A stretch of 32,018 nucleotides of DNA from assembly GCA_036278735.1 (NCBI GenBank), contig DASUKM010000038.1, forward strand, positions 1 through 32,018, written 5' to 3'. This document shows, piece by piece, positions 15,898 through 24,162 of the stretch. The notes under the pieces are model-generated. The model was not told the origin of the DNA. It made no database searches and saw nothing but the letters and a program-made list of their open reading frames with translations. Position 1 is the first letter of the stretch. Each line of letters begins with the position of its first letter. Position numbers and translations under genes: made by a program. This DNA is from DASUKM01 sp036278735. GTDB taxonomy: Bacteria; Acidobacteriota; Vicinamibacteria; Vicinamibacterales; 2-12-FULL-66-21.

Positions 15898-16008
15898 CGG
15901 GGTCAGATCTTGTTCTTTGCATGAATGTCCTCCAGGGAGGACGGTCGCCCACGCGATAGGAATGTCCTCTGTCGAGGACATTCGTGCAAGAAACAAGATC
16001 TGACCCCG
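15898..16008. repeat. Palindromic REP/MITE-like element, paired copy (R2)
   Basis: Terminal inverted repeats GGGGTCAGATCTTGTT (15899-15914) and AACAAGATCTGACCCC (15992-16007) enclose two hairpins: GTCCTC/GAGGAC (15927-15942, 4-nt loop) and GAATGTCCTC/GAGGACATTC (15960-15983, 4-nt loop). It fills the gap between the convergent stops of the toxin and peroxiredoxin genes. There is no coding content. Confidence 0.9.
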
Positions 16009-16011
16009 GCG

Positions 16012-16479
16012 TCAGCCGAGCGCCTGCAGCGCCTTCAGCATCCCCTCCGCGCCGGGGTTTTCCGCGATCGGCGAGACGTAGCTCCAGCGGACGATGCCGT
16101 CGCGATCGATCACGAACAGCGCGCGTTCGGTGATGCCGTTCTGTTCGCGGTACACGCCGTACTGCCGCGCGACAGCCCCTTTCGGCTCGCTGTCGGACAG
16201 GAGCGGGAAGCCGAGCTGCTGGTCGCGCGCAAACGCCGTGTGGCACCACACCCCGTCGACCGACACGCCCAGGATCGTCGCACCACGCGATTCGATCTCG
16301 GGCAGCAGGCGAGTGTAGTCGGACAATTGCGTGCTGCAGACGGGGCTGAAATCGGCAGGATAGAACGCCAGGACGACCGGGCGGCCCCGGAAGTCCTTCA
16401 GCGAGATGTTCTTGTCCGTGCCGGCCGGCAGGGTGAACTCGGGCGCGGGCGTTCCGGGCTTCAGGGCGGATTCGGTCAC
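16012..16479 (-). CDS. Peroxiredoxin (AhpC/TSA family, AhpE-like)
   Basis: A 155-residue cytoplasmic peroxiredoxin that reduces peroxides. The thioredoxin-fold core has VVLAFYPADFSPVCSTQL with the peroxidatic Cys48. The usual PxxxTxxC motif is here P-A-D-F-S-P-V-C, with Ser in place of Thr, a tolerated substitution. A second Cys79 in GVSVDGVWCHTAF could act in resolution. The late strand RALFVIDRDGIVRWSYV is typical. Start is GTG at 16479 with GGAGG 5 nt upstream (16485-16489). It may be transcribed from its own promoter in the 82 bp behind the RND operon, or by read-through from it. Confidence 0.92.
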   Translation of the reverse strand: MTESALKPGTPAPEFTLPAGTDKNISLKDFRGRPVVLAFYPADFSPVCSTQLSDYTRLLPEIESRGATILGVSVDGVWCHTAFARDQQLGFPLLSDSEPKGAVARQYGVYREQNGITERALFVIDRDGIVRWSYVSPIAENPGAEGMLKALQALG

Positions 16480-16561
16480 GACGGCCTCCAGTTGGCGGGT
16501 CTGACCGCCTTCGCCAGCGCTCCGGCGGTCGCCGCAGTCTAACGGAGGCGGAACGCCCGCC

Positions 16562-19500
16562 CTATACGCGGTGCAGGGCGCTGTAGGCGGCCGGCACCAT
16601 ATATAAGGTTACCAGCGTCGACAGCGACAGACCGCCGATGACGGCGAGCGCCAGCGGCTGCTGCAGTTCGGCGCCGGCGCCGAAGCCAAGCGCGAGCGGC
16701 AGCAGGCCGAACAACGTACACAGGGTCGTCATCAGGATCGGCCGGAGCCGGATGCGGGCCGAGGCCTCGAGCGCGTCGCGGAACGGAAGGCCGTCGCGCT
16801 CGAGCCGATGCGTGTAGTCGAGCATCACGATCCCGTTCTTGACGACGAGCCCGACCAGCAGGATCAGCCCCATCGCCGACGCCACGTTCAGATCCGTGCC
16901 GGTGAGGAGCAGCAGCCCGAACGCCCCTCCCAGCGACAGCGGGGCGGCGAGCAGAATCAGGATCGCCGGCACGAAACGCCGGAACTCGACGACGAGCACG
17001 ATGAAGACCAGGCCGGCCGCGATCGCGAAGACCAGCAGCATCTCGTGGAAGGACTGCTGTGCGGACGCATACTGGCCGCCGACCTCCGTCGTGTAGCCGA
17101 CGGGCAACTTCAGACCCCGCAGCTTCGCCTGGATGTCCGCGACGGCGCTCCCGAGATCGCGACGCTCGACGCTCGCCGTCAGCAGCGCCATCTGCCGCAG
17201 GTTCTCGCGCTGCAGCACGAGCTCTCCTTCGGTCGTGGAGGTCGCCCGGGCGATGCTGGCCAGCGGCACCGATCGGCCGTCCGGCGCGCGGATGGGGATC
17301 TGCGCCATCTGCACCGGGTCCATCCGATACGAATCCGGATACCGCACGCGGACGGGGACGGTACGATCGGGCAGCCTGAGCGCGGTCTGCGTGTCCCCGA
17401 GGAACGCGTCCGACAACTGCTCGGAGACTTGCGCGAGCGTCAGGCCGAGCCGCCCCGCCGCGACCGCGTCGATGTGCCACGTCGTCTCCGGATTGCCGCG
17501 CTGGACCCCGACGATGTCGACGACGCCGGCGACGCCGGCGAGCAGCGTCTCCACCCGATCGGAGATCGCCGCCAGCCGTTCGGAATCGTCGCCGAACACC
17601 TTCACTTCGATGGGCGTCGGCGCCCCCTCGAGATCGCCGATCTGATCCTGCAGCAGCTCGACGAATTCGATGTCCATCTCGGGGGACGCCTTGGCCAGCT
17701 TGTCGCGCAGGTCCTCGATCACCTCTTCGGCCGACCGGCGCTCGCCGCGCGGCTCGAGGCGCGTGAGGATGTCTCCCTTGTTCTGCTGCGTGGCGAACAA
17801 CCCCAGCTCGGAGCCGGTCCGGCGCGAAAAGGACGCGATGTCGGGGGTCGCGCGGAGCACCGCCTCCACCTTCTTCACCAGACGGTCGCTTTCCGCCAGC
17901 GAACTGCCCGGCGGGGTGTGATAGTCGATGACGAAGCCGCCTTCGTCGGCCTCCGGCAGAAAGCCCGTTCCGATGTTCGCGAAAAGCACATAGCCGCCGA
18001 GCGCGAGCGCGACGGCCAGGACCGCGGTGAGCGCCGGGCGTCCGAGCATCGGGTGCAGCGAGCGCGCGTACCGGCGATCGAGCCGCGTCGCGTGCGCGTC
18101 CGAGTCGGCCGCGGTGTGCGCTCCCGGCGCGGCGGCTGGTTCGCGGGGGCCGGCCGATCGCCGCCGTCGCGCCGCGTAGCGGGCGAGCAGGGGAATGAGC
18201 GTGAGCGCCTGCACCAGCGAGATCAGCACCGCCGCCGCGAGCGTCAGCGACAGCGCCCGAAAGAATTGTCCGACCACCCCCGACAGCAGACTGAGCGGCA
18301 CGAACACCACCACGGTCGTGACCGTCGAGCCCACCACCGGCGCAATCAGCTCGTCCATCGCGATGGCCACCGCCGCCGACGCGGTCTGTCCGGCCGTCAG
18401 GTGCCGGTAGATGTTCTCGACCATGACGACTGCATCGTCGATCACGAGCCCGATCGCGACGGCGAGGCCGCCCATCGACATCACGTTGATCGTCTCGCCA
18501 ATCAGCCGCATGACGAGGAACGTCATCAGGACCGTCAGCGGCAGCGTGATGGACGCAACGATCGTCAGGCGCCAATCCCGAAGAAACAGCAGCAGAACGA
18601 TGACCGCCAGGAGTCCCCCGAGGAGGATGGCATCACGTACGTTGCGGATCGCTTCCGACACGAACTCGGCCAGGTCGTACACCTTGGTGAGGCGCAGGCC
18701 GGCGGGCAGCGTGTGGGTCAGTTCGGCGATCGTCTGTTCGATGCCGGCGCGGACCTGCAGGATGTTCGCGCCAAGCTGCTGCGAGATGGCGATCTCGGCC
18801 GCGGGCACGCCGTCGCCGGCGACGAGCCGCGTGCGGTCCGGCGTACCCGGCTGGACGGTCGCGACGTCGGCGACGCGCAGCGTCGTGCCATTGCGGACGG
18901 CAATCGGCGTCGGCGGAATGTCGGCGATCGACTTCCAGAGGCCCGATGCGAGCACCAGATGTTGCAGCCCGGCGGCATTGTAGCGGCCCACCGGGAGCAG
19001 GTCGTTGGTGGCCTTGAAGCCGTCGGCGATTTCGCCGATCGTGAGGCCGCTCGCGGTCAGGCGGCCGGGATCCGCGATGACTTCGATCTCGCGCGTATCG
19101 CTCGCGACGATATCCACGCTCCCGACGCCGGCCACGCGCGAGATCGCCGGACGCATCACGTAGAAGCCGTAGTCGTGCAGATCGGCGGGCGGCAGCGCGC
19201 CCGTGAGGATCAGGCTGTAGAACGGAAAGGCCGTGGGGGTGAGGCGCTCGACCGTCAGATCGAGCGCCGCGGGCAGCGCCTGGCGGATTTCGCCGATCCG
19301 CCCCTGCGCCTGCGACAGCGCGACGATCATGTCGGTCGAGGGATCGAACTGTCCCGAGATTTCGGTGTTGCCGCGGAAGGTCGTGGACCGCACGCGACGG
19401 ATGCCGGGCACTTCCATCAGCGCCTGTTCGAGGGGACGGGTGACGGTCAGCATCATCGCCGGGCCCGGCGTGGTGCCGCTCTGCGCGATGATGACGATGC

Positions 19501-19630
19501 GGGGAAACACGAGCGGCGGATAGATGTCGCTCGGCAGCGAGAACACCGCCACGAGCCCGGCGGCCGAGAGGATGACCGTCAGGAGAATGATCGCGCGGCT
19601 CTGCCGCTCGACCGTCTCGGCCAGGCTCAT
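16562..19630 (-). CDS. RND efflux transporter, inner-membrane pump subunit
   Basis: A 1022-residue resistance-nodulation-division pump. TM1 (12-30) is followed by the porter domain with PRIVIIAQSGTTPGPAMMLT and RPLEQALMEVPGIRRVRS. Large periplasmic loops and 12 TM segments in two halves are visible. TM4 has VAIGLVIDDAVVMVENIYRH, with Asp398-Asp399 as the proton-relay pair. The second half carries MGLILLVGLVVKNGIVMLDY and RLRPILMTTLCTLFGLLPLA. The DD pair resembles drug-type (HAE) pumps, whereas the outer-membrane partner looks CzcC-like, so the substrate class is uncertain. The ATG overlaps the stop of the fusion-protein gene (ATGA). It is the last gene of a three-gene operon. Length is standard. 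Confidence 0.95.
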   Translation of the reverse strand: MSLAETVERQSRAIILLTVILSAAGLVAVFSLPSDIYPPLVFPRIVIIAQSGTTPGPAMMLTVTRPLEQALMEVPGIRRVRSTTFRGNTEISGQFDPSTDMIVALSQAQGRIGEIRQALPAALDLTVERLTPTAFPFYSLILTGALPPADLHDYGFYVMRPAISRVAGVGSVDIVASDTREIEVIADPGRLTASGLTIGEIADGFKATNDLLPVGRYNAAGLQHLVLASGLWKSIADIPPTPIAVRNGTTLRVADVATVQPGTPDRTRLVAGDGVPAAEIAISQQLGANILQVRAGIEQTIAELTHTLPAGLRLTKVYDLAEFVSEAIRNVRDAILLGGLLAVIVLLLFLRDWRLTIVASITLPLTVLMTFLVMRLIGETINVMSMGGLAVAIGLVIDDAVVMVENIYRHLTAGQTASAAVAIAMDELIAPVVGSTVTTVVVFVPLSLLSGVVGQFFRALSLTLAAAVLISLVQALTLIPLLARYAARRRRSAGPREPAAAPGAHTAADSDAHATRLDRRYARSLHPMLGRPALTAVLAVALALGGYVLFANIGTGFLPEADEGGFVIDYHTPPGSSLAESDRLVKKVEAVLRATPDIASFSRRTGSELGLFATQQNKGDILTRLEPRGERRSAEEVIEDLRDKLAKASPEMDIEFVELLQDQIGDLEGAPTPIEVKVFGDDSERLAAISDRVETLLAGVAGVVDIVGVQRGNPETTWHIDAVAAGRLGLTLAQVSEQLSDAFLGDTQTALRLPDRTVPVRVRYPDSYRMDPVQMAQIPIRAPDGRSVPLASIARATSTTEGELVLQRENLRQMALLTASVERRDLGSAVADIQAKLRGLKLPVGYTTEVGGQYASAQQSFHEMLLVFAIAAGLVFIVLVVEFRRFVPAILILLAAPLSLGGAFGLLLLTGTDLNVASAMGLILLVGLVVKNGIVMLDYTHRLERDGLPFRDALEASARIRLRPILMTTLCTLFGLLPLALGFGAGAELQQPLALAVIGGLSLSTLVTLYMVPAAYSALHRV

Positions 19631-20703
19631 CTCGTCACCGTGACGCTGGCGCCGTCGGGCAGCGCCTGCTGCCCCTGCACGATGACGTGCTCCCCGGGAC
19701 GCAGGCCGCTCGACACCTCCACGGCATCGGGATCCGCGAGTCCGACGGTGATCTTTCGTTTGTGGGCCTTGTGGTCCGGTCCCACGACGAAGACAGAGGT
19801 CTCGTCGTCTTCGCGTACGAGCGCCGCGGCGGGGACCGTGAGCGCCTGCTGATGCGTCTCGGCGACGATCCGGACCTGAACGGGCGTGCCGGCGGCCAGT
19901 TGCGTCGGTCGGTCGAAGGCGAGCCGGACGGGAGCGGTCGCCCCGCCGGTCTCGACGGCCGCCGGCCGCGTGAGTACGTGCGCGGCTTCGGTAGTCGTGA
20001 CCTGGCCGGGCAGGACGATAGTCGCGGCATGGCCGGTATGGATGCGCGGCAGATCCGAGACGGGCACCGCGGCGACGACCTGAAGACGCGCGGGATCGAT
20101 GATGCGAAGAATCGGATCCGAGGCGGACGCATCCACGAGATCGCCGGGGTTGTGCCACCGCTTCGCCACGACGCCGGCGAAGCGCGCCCGGACCAGGGAT
20201 CGATCCGCGAGCACTTCAGCGCTGCCGAGGGCGCTGTGCGCCTGCGTCAGTGCCGCCTGCGCGTCCTTGCTCTCGCGCTGGGCGTCTTCGAGTTCTTTCC
20301 GCGCCGCGACGCCGTGGGCCACGAGCGTCGTCAGCCGATCGAGGTTCGCCTGGGCATTGTCGAGGCGCGCCTGCGCCTGCTGGGCCTCGGCGCGTCGCGC
20401 CGCGAGATCGGTTTGCAGCGACGGGATTTCGAAGCGCACGAGCACGTCACCGGGCTTGACCCGATCGCCTTCGGCCTTCGTGATCGCCACGATACGGGCC
20501 GGGGCCGGCGCCGTGATCGTCCAGTCCGCGCCCGGGGCGGGCGTCACGACGCCGGAGGCGGCGACGACCCCTTCGAACGTCTGCGGACTGACGGTGACCG
20601 TCTTCACCGGGACGGCGGCCGTCGTCTCGGCTTTTTCCATCGAGGGGCCGCCGCATGCCGCGGCGGCGAGCAGGACGAGGGCAGTCGCGCAGCGTATCCT
20701 CAT
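19627..20703 (-). CDS. RND efflux periplasmic adaptor (membrane fusion protein), lipoprotein-like
   Basis: A 358-residue HlyD/AcrA-type adaptor linking the inner-membrane pump with the outer-membrane channel. The N-terminus MRIRCATALVLLAAAACGGP suggests a lipoprotein with Cys17. A lipoyl half (TITAPAPARIVAITKAEGDR, then VKPGDVLVRFE) leads into an alpha-hairpin of about 70 residues rich in Ala, Gln and Glu (roughly 96-165), and the lipoyl half closes with SLVRARFAGVVAKRWHNPGD. A beta-barrel and a membrane-proximal domain (LADPDAVEVSSGLRPGEHVI) end the protein. Both its start and stop overlap the neighbouring genes by ATGA, so the three subunits are translationally coupled. Confidence 0.93.
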   Translation of the reverse strand: MRIRCATALVLLAAAACGGPSMEKAETTAAVPVKTVTVSPQTFEGVVAASGVVTPAPGADWTITAPAPARIVAITKAEGDRVKPGDVLVRFEIPSLQTDLAARRAEAQQAQARLDNAQANLDRLTTLVAHGVAARKELEDAQRESKDAQAALTQAHSALGSAEVLADRSLVRARFAGVVAKRWHNPGDLVDASASDPILRIIDPARLQVVAAVPVSDLPRIHTGHAATIVLPGQVTTTEAAHVLTRPAAVETGGATAPVRLAFDRPTQLAAGTPVQVRIVAETHQQALTVPAAALVREDDETSVFVVGPDHKAHKRKITVGLADPDAVEVSSGLRPGEHVIVQGQQALPDGASVTVTR

Positions 20704-21992
20704 TCGAGCGGGCTTCCCATGGCGCGTTCCAGGTCCGTGAGCGCCGTCTGATAGTCGATGCCGGCCTGCAGCGCGCGCAAGTTGATCTCGCGGGCGTTCT
20801 GGAGCGCCTGGAGCAGCGCCGGGAGCCCGGTCTGTCCGGATCGATACGACTCCTCGGCCATCTGCTCGACCTGCACCGAGGCGGGCAGGATGTCGTGCTG
20901 ATAGCGGTCGAGCGCCTGGCGCGCGGAGGCGGCGCGGGCGACAGCGGCCGCGACGGCCCCCGCGATCTGCCCCGAGAGCGCATCGCGCAGCGCGACCGCG
21001 TGATCGACGGTCGCCTGCGCGGCGGCAACGTCCGGCTTGCCGGTGGTGAAGATCGGGAGCGCGATGGCCATCCCGAGCCGCCAGCCGTACATGAATTCGG
21101 GCGGCGAATCGTACGTGAAGGTGCCCGTGACGCTCGGGTCCGGCCGCCGGTTTGCCTGCGCGAGCTGCAGCCGCGCGCGGGCCTCGTCGACCTGGCGTTC
21201 GAGCACCAGGAGGTCGGCGTTCGAGCGGCGCGCGACCGCGATGGCCTGGTCGCGCGAGGGAAGGGGACCGGCTTCGAGCGGATCGGCGAGCGCCGGCGCC
21301 GCGTCCGCGGGAAACGCGAGCAGCGCGTTCAGGCTCGCGCGTGCAGCCGCGACGTCGCCGCGCGCCAGCGTGCTGTCGTTCTGCGCCGTCGCCAGCGCGA
21401 GTTCGGCCTGGAGCTGCTCGAGCCGCGGCGCGGCGCCCGTCTGCACGCGCTCGCGTGCCGCGTCCCGTGCCCGACCCGCGACGGTTTCGAGCTGCTGGTC
21501 GATGTCGAGCCGCCGCGTGGACGCCACGGCGTCGTAGTACGCGCGCCGCACGTCGCTGCGCACCTGCACCGCGGTCCGCGCGATCGTGGCATCGGTGACC
21601 GCCAGGGTCGCGCGCGCCGCCGCCAGACGTTTGCCGCGCTTGCCCGCCGTCTCGATGGGGACGGTGCCGGCGACGCTCAGGTGCGGCGTCTCGCGGTCTT
21701 CTTCGACGGCGACGTCGGGATTGGGCCGCTCGCCCGCGACGCCGACCCCCGCGACGTCGATCGGGCGCGCGGTGCGGGAGGCGAGCACGGTGCGGTTGGC
21801 CTCGAGGGCACGCGCGATCGCCTCGTTCAGGGTGAGGGTGGCTGGGGCCTGGGCCGCCGCGAAGCACCGCGTGAAGAAGCACGGGGTGAAGACGAAGCAC
21901 GGCGTGAGCACGATGACGGCGGCCAGCAGCCCGGTCCTCGCGCGCGGGCGGTGAGCCGGGCCCGCGGGGGCCCCCTCGGCGTCGGCCATCAT
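20700..21992 (-). CDS. RND efflux outer-membrane factor (TolC/CzcC-like)
   Basis: A 430-residue (from ATG 21992) outer-membrane efflux protein, the channel of the tripartite pump. The repeated OEP halves are visible: TLNEAIARALEANRTVLASR near the N-terminus and RDQAIAVARRSNADLLVLER in the middle, each followed by long Ala/Arg-rich helices, with SYRSGQTGLPALLQALQN near the end. I chose ATG 21992 because a TAGGAT hexamer is 7 nt upstream; an ATG 30 bp further upstream is in frame but would lie upstream of that hexamer. The signal region contains an odd Cys-rich repeat (TPCFVFTPCFFTRCFA) encoded by a tandem DNA repeat. First gene of the operon; its stop overlaps the adaptor start. Confidence 0.9.
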   Translation of the reverse strand: MMADAEGAPAGPAHRPRARTGLLAAVIVLTPCFVFTPCFFTRCFAAAQAPATLTLNEAIARALEANRTVLASRTARPIDVAGVGVAGERPNPDVAVEEDRETPHLSVAGTVPIETAGKRGKRLAAARATLAVTDATIARTAVQVRSDVRRAYYDAVASTRRLDIDQQLETVAGRARDAARERVQTGAAPRLEQLQAELALATAQNDSTLARGDVAAARASLNALLAFPADAAPALADPLEAGPLPSRDQAIAVARRSNADLLVLERQVDEARARLQLAQANRRPDPSVTGTFTYDSPPEFMYGWRLGMAIALPIFTTGKPDVAAAQATVDHAVALRDALSGQIAGAVAAAVARAASARQALDRYQHDILPASVQVEQMAEESYRSGQTGLPALLQALQNAREINLRALQAGIDYQTALTDLERAMGSPLE

Positions 21993-21999
21993 CAGGGGG

Positions 22000-22005
22000 A
22001 TCCTA
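22000..22005 (-). promoter_or_regulatory. Putative -10 element TAGGAT of the RND operon
   Basis: TAGGAT on the minus strand, 7 nt before ATG 21992. It is part of GCGTAGTAGGAT, a 12-mer that recurs before the receiver-like gene at 22556-22561. Confidence 0.45.
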
Positions 22006-22147
22006 CTACGCGATGGCGTCATGCCGGACCGCGTGCCTGTCGCGGAGGTTCCATCTTGCCGCGCGAGGTCAGGGACCGACCGGCCATCGCGTCGGCCGGA
22101 TCGCGATCGCGACGCGCGAGCCGGGGCGAGGGAGGGGATCGCGGGCG

Positions 22148-22549
22148 TCAGTCGAGGCGGTGGAGGCCGTGCTGCCGGATGACGCGACGGATTTCGCCGA
22201 CGAGCGCCTCGGGGGTGTCGGTTTGCTCGGTCACGTGGATGATCGGCACGCCGGCGGTAAACGCGTCGGCGCGCATCGCGGCCGACAGGCGATCGCCGTC
22301 CTCGAGGTGCGCCACGACCAGCTCCGGACGCAGCGCCTCCATCACCTTCATGGCTTCTTCGACCGAATGCGCGGGCGCCACCGCGAAATGGAGCGCCGCG
22401 AGGATCGCCGCACAGCGTTCGCCGTGGGCGTCGTCGTCGGCGACGAGGACGAGCGGCGCGTATCCGGGCCGATCGCCTGGACGCCGGCCCCCGCGCGGGA
22501 AGTGACGCCGATCCTGGCTCCGGCGGCGGTCCTCAAAAGCTTGGGTCAT
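22148..22549 (-). CDS. Degenerate receiver-domain (pseudo-response-regulator) protein
   Basis: A 133-residue protein. Residues 1-30 are a basic leader of the RRxxxRRxxxRGGRR type. From residue 32 it follows the receiver fold: PLVLVADDD (32-40) keeps the acidic pair, and the helix-strand pattern continues to PELVVAHLEDG. There the phosphoacceptor Asp is replaced by His81. The segment that would carry the conserved Lys is missing: after VPIIHVTEQT the chain passes directly to a final helix (EALVGEIRRVIRQHGL). It therefore probably does not undergo normal phosphorylation and could act by protein contact. No output domain is present. It lies 125 bp upstream of the RND operon on the same strand and has the same promoter-like 12-mer. 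Confidence 0.75.
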   Translation of the reverse strand: MTQAFEDRRRSQDRRHFPRGGRRPGDRPGYAPLVLVADDDAHGERCAAILAALHFAVAPAHSVEEAMKVMEALRPELVVAHLEDGDRLSAAMRADAFTAGVPIIHVTEQTDTPEALVGEIRRVIRQHGLHRLD

Positions 22550-22555
22550 CGCGCC

Positions 22556-22561
22556 ATCCTA
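22556..22561 (-). promoter_or_regulatory. Putative -10 element TAGGAT of the pseudo-receiver gene
   Basis: TAGGAT lies 6 nt before the ATG at 22549, within GCGTAGTAGGAT, identical to the 12-mer before the RND operon. Confidence 0.45.
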
Positions 22562-22643
22562 CTACGCTCGGGTTTTTCGCGGGCGGGGAAGTTTTCTGTT
22601 GTACACTCCTGCGTATCCGGTCCCCTGGTTCGAGGAGTTCTCC

Positions 22644-23444
22644 GTGCCCACTCGTTGTGCTCGTGCGGCCGCTCTGTGCTGTGCCGTGCTGTTGCTGCTG
22701 CCCGCGGTCGCCTCGGCGCAGCGGCCATCGCCGGCGCCTGCCGTGCCGCCCGACGATCTGTCGGGCATCCGCCAGCAACTGGCGGACCTGAAGGCGCAGC
22801 AGACGGCCATCGAGCAGGACGTGCAGGCGATCCGGGCGCTGCTCGAATCGGCGCTCGGCGCCCGCGGCGGACCGCACCTCGCCTCGGTCGAGATCAAGGG
22901 GCGGCCCGTCAAAGGATCGCCGGCCGCGAAGGTCGTGATCGTCGAGTTCACCGACTATCAGTGCCCCTATTGCGGCGCCTTCGCGGCTGCGACGTTCCCG
23001 CAGATCGACCGCAACTATATCGCGACCGGGAAGATCCGCTACGTGGTCAAGAATCTGCCGATCGAATCGATTCACCCGCAGGCGTTCCGGGCGGCGGTCG
23101 GCGCGTTGTGCGCCGGAGACCAGGGGCACTACTGGGAGATGCACGACCGGCTGTTCGCCAACCAGAAGCAGCTCGCGCCGGCGCGGATCGAGGCGGAGGC
23201 GGCCGCGACGGGGATCGATATGACGGCCTTTCGATCGTGTCTCACGGGTACGTCGCACGACGCGCTGATCCGCGCCGACGTCGACGAGGCGGCGCGCGCC
23301 GGGGTCGACGGCACGCCGATGTTCGCGCTCGCGCTCGCCGACGCCTCGGCCGAGACGATCACGCCGGCGAAAGTGATCGTCGGGGCCGAGCCGTACGCGG
23401 CATTCGCCAGCGCGATCGACGCGCTGCTCGCGCAGGCAAAGTAG
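22644..23444 (+). CDS. DsbA-like periplasmic thioredoxin-fold protein
   Basis: A 266-residue exported protein. GTG 22644 was chosen because GAGGAG lies 6 nt before it and a signal peptide follows directly (PTRCARAAALCCAVLLLLPA, cleavage after ASA, residue 25). Residues 38-70 form a short coiled coil (LSGIRQQLADLKAQQTAIEQ). The thioredoxin core begins near 90 and has VVIVEFTDYQCPYCGAF with Cys107 and Cys110, then LPIESIHPQAFRAAVGALCA and a cis-Pro loop GVDGTPMF. This is the DsbA/BdbD type, which oxidises thiols in exported proteins. The coiled coil suggests it oligomerises. A TACACT at 22602-22607 may be its -10 element. The gene ends at a stem-loop terminator. Confidence 0.9.
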   Translation: MPTRCARAAALCCAVLLLLPAVASAQRPSPAPAVPPDDLSGIRQQLADLKAQQTAIEQDVQAIRALLESALGARGGPHLASVEIKGRPVKGSPAAKVVIVEFTDYQCPYCGAFAAATFPQIDRNYIATGKIRYVVKNLPIESIHPQAFRAAVGALCAGDQGHYWEMHDRLFANQKQLAPARIEAEAAATGIDMTAFRSCLTGTSHDALIRADVDEAARAGVDGTPMFALALADASAETITPAKVIVGAEPYAAFASAIDALLAQAK

Positions 23445-23469
23445 GCCGGGTCTTCAGACCCGGCATTTT
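23445..23469 (+). terminator. Rho-independent terminator
   Basis: GCCGGGTCT, loop TC, AGACCCGGC is a perfect 9-bp stem directly after the TAG at 23442-23444, followed by ATTTT. It separates the DsbA-like gene from the next gene, whose start is 17 bp downstream, so that gene depends on read-through or its own promoter. Confidence 0.85.
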
Positions 23470-23486
23470 GATCCAGGACTACGCTG

Positions 23487-24113
23487 ATGAAAAAAATCGC
23501 ACTCGGGTGTGGCATCGTCGTGCTCATCGCCGGCATCGGCGTCGTGGCGGGCGGCTACTATCTGTACAGCAGGGCTCGCACGTACGTCGGCCAGTTCACC
23601 AAGGTGGCCGAGCTCGACAAGAACATCGCCAATACCGTCCCGTTCACGCCCCCGGCGTCGGGAGAGCTCACCGAGAGCATGGTCCAGCGGTTCGCCAGCG
23701 TCCAGGAACAGATGCAGACGCGGCTCGGGCCGGAAGTGCAGAAGATGAAGGCCACGCAGGACGAGTTCGAACGCCGCCAGCACGAAGAGCACCGGGACGT
23801 CTCGGCGAGCGAAGCGTTCAAGGCGGTGTCCGATCTGATCAAGCTCGTCGTCGACGCGAAGACGGCGCAGGTCGACGCGCTGAATGCCGCGAAGTTTTCG
23901 CGCGACGAGTACTACTGGGTGCGTACCCAGTTCTACAGTGCCGCCGGCCTCCGGTTCACGGAACTCAACCTGCACGACATGACGAACGGCGGGCAGCTGA
24001 CGAAGACCTTCCAGGCCGCCGAAGACGCCGTCCCCGCACGCAACAAGAAGCTGGTGGCGCCCTATCAGGACAAGGTGAAGGACTGGCTCGTGCTCGGCTT
24101 CTTCGGCATGTGA
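23487..24113 (+). CDS. Membrane-anchored hypothetical protein with helical periplasmic domain
   Basis: A 208-residue protein. MKKIALGCGIVVLIAGIGVV (to about residue 27) is a signal anchor or signal peptide. The rest is mostly helical and charged (SVQEQMQTRLGPEVQKMKAT, then QDEFERRQHEEHRDVSASEA), with conserved-looking FSRDEYYWVRTQFYSAAG (137-154) and a short hydrophobic end WLVLGFFGM. I recognise no family or active site. It follows the DsbA-like gene on the same strand, across a terminator, so a functional link is only possible. AGGA at 23474-23477 could be the ribosome-binding site. Confidence 0.7.
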   Translation: MKKIALGCGIVVLIAGIGVVAGGYYLYSRARTYVGQFTKVAELDKNIANTVPFTPPASGELTESMVQRFASVQEQMQTRLGPEVQKMKATQDEFERRQHEEHRDVSASEAFKAVSDLIKLVVDAKTAQVDALNAAKFSRDEYYWVRTQFYSAAGLRFTELNLHDMTNGGQLTKTFQAAEDAVPARNKKLVAPYQDKVKDWLVLGFFGM

Positions 24114-24162
24114 CGAACTGGAAACGAGCCGGCTGGCGAGTGATCGGCGCGGCGGCTGAGGG

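Noticed and set aside
16808..19852. Plus-strand open frame of about 1000 codons opposite the RND pump gene
   Set aside because: It is rich in Arg, Asp, Gln and His and has no domain; the pump on the other strand is unmistakable.
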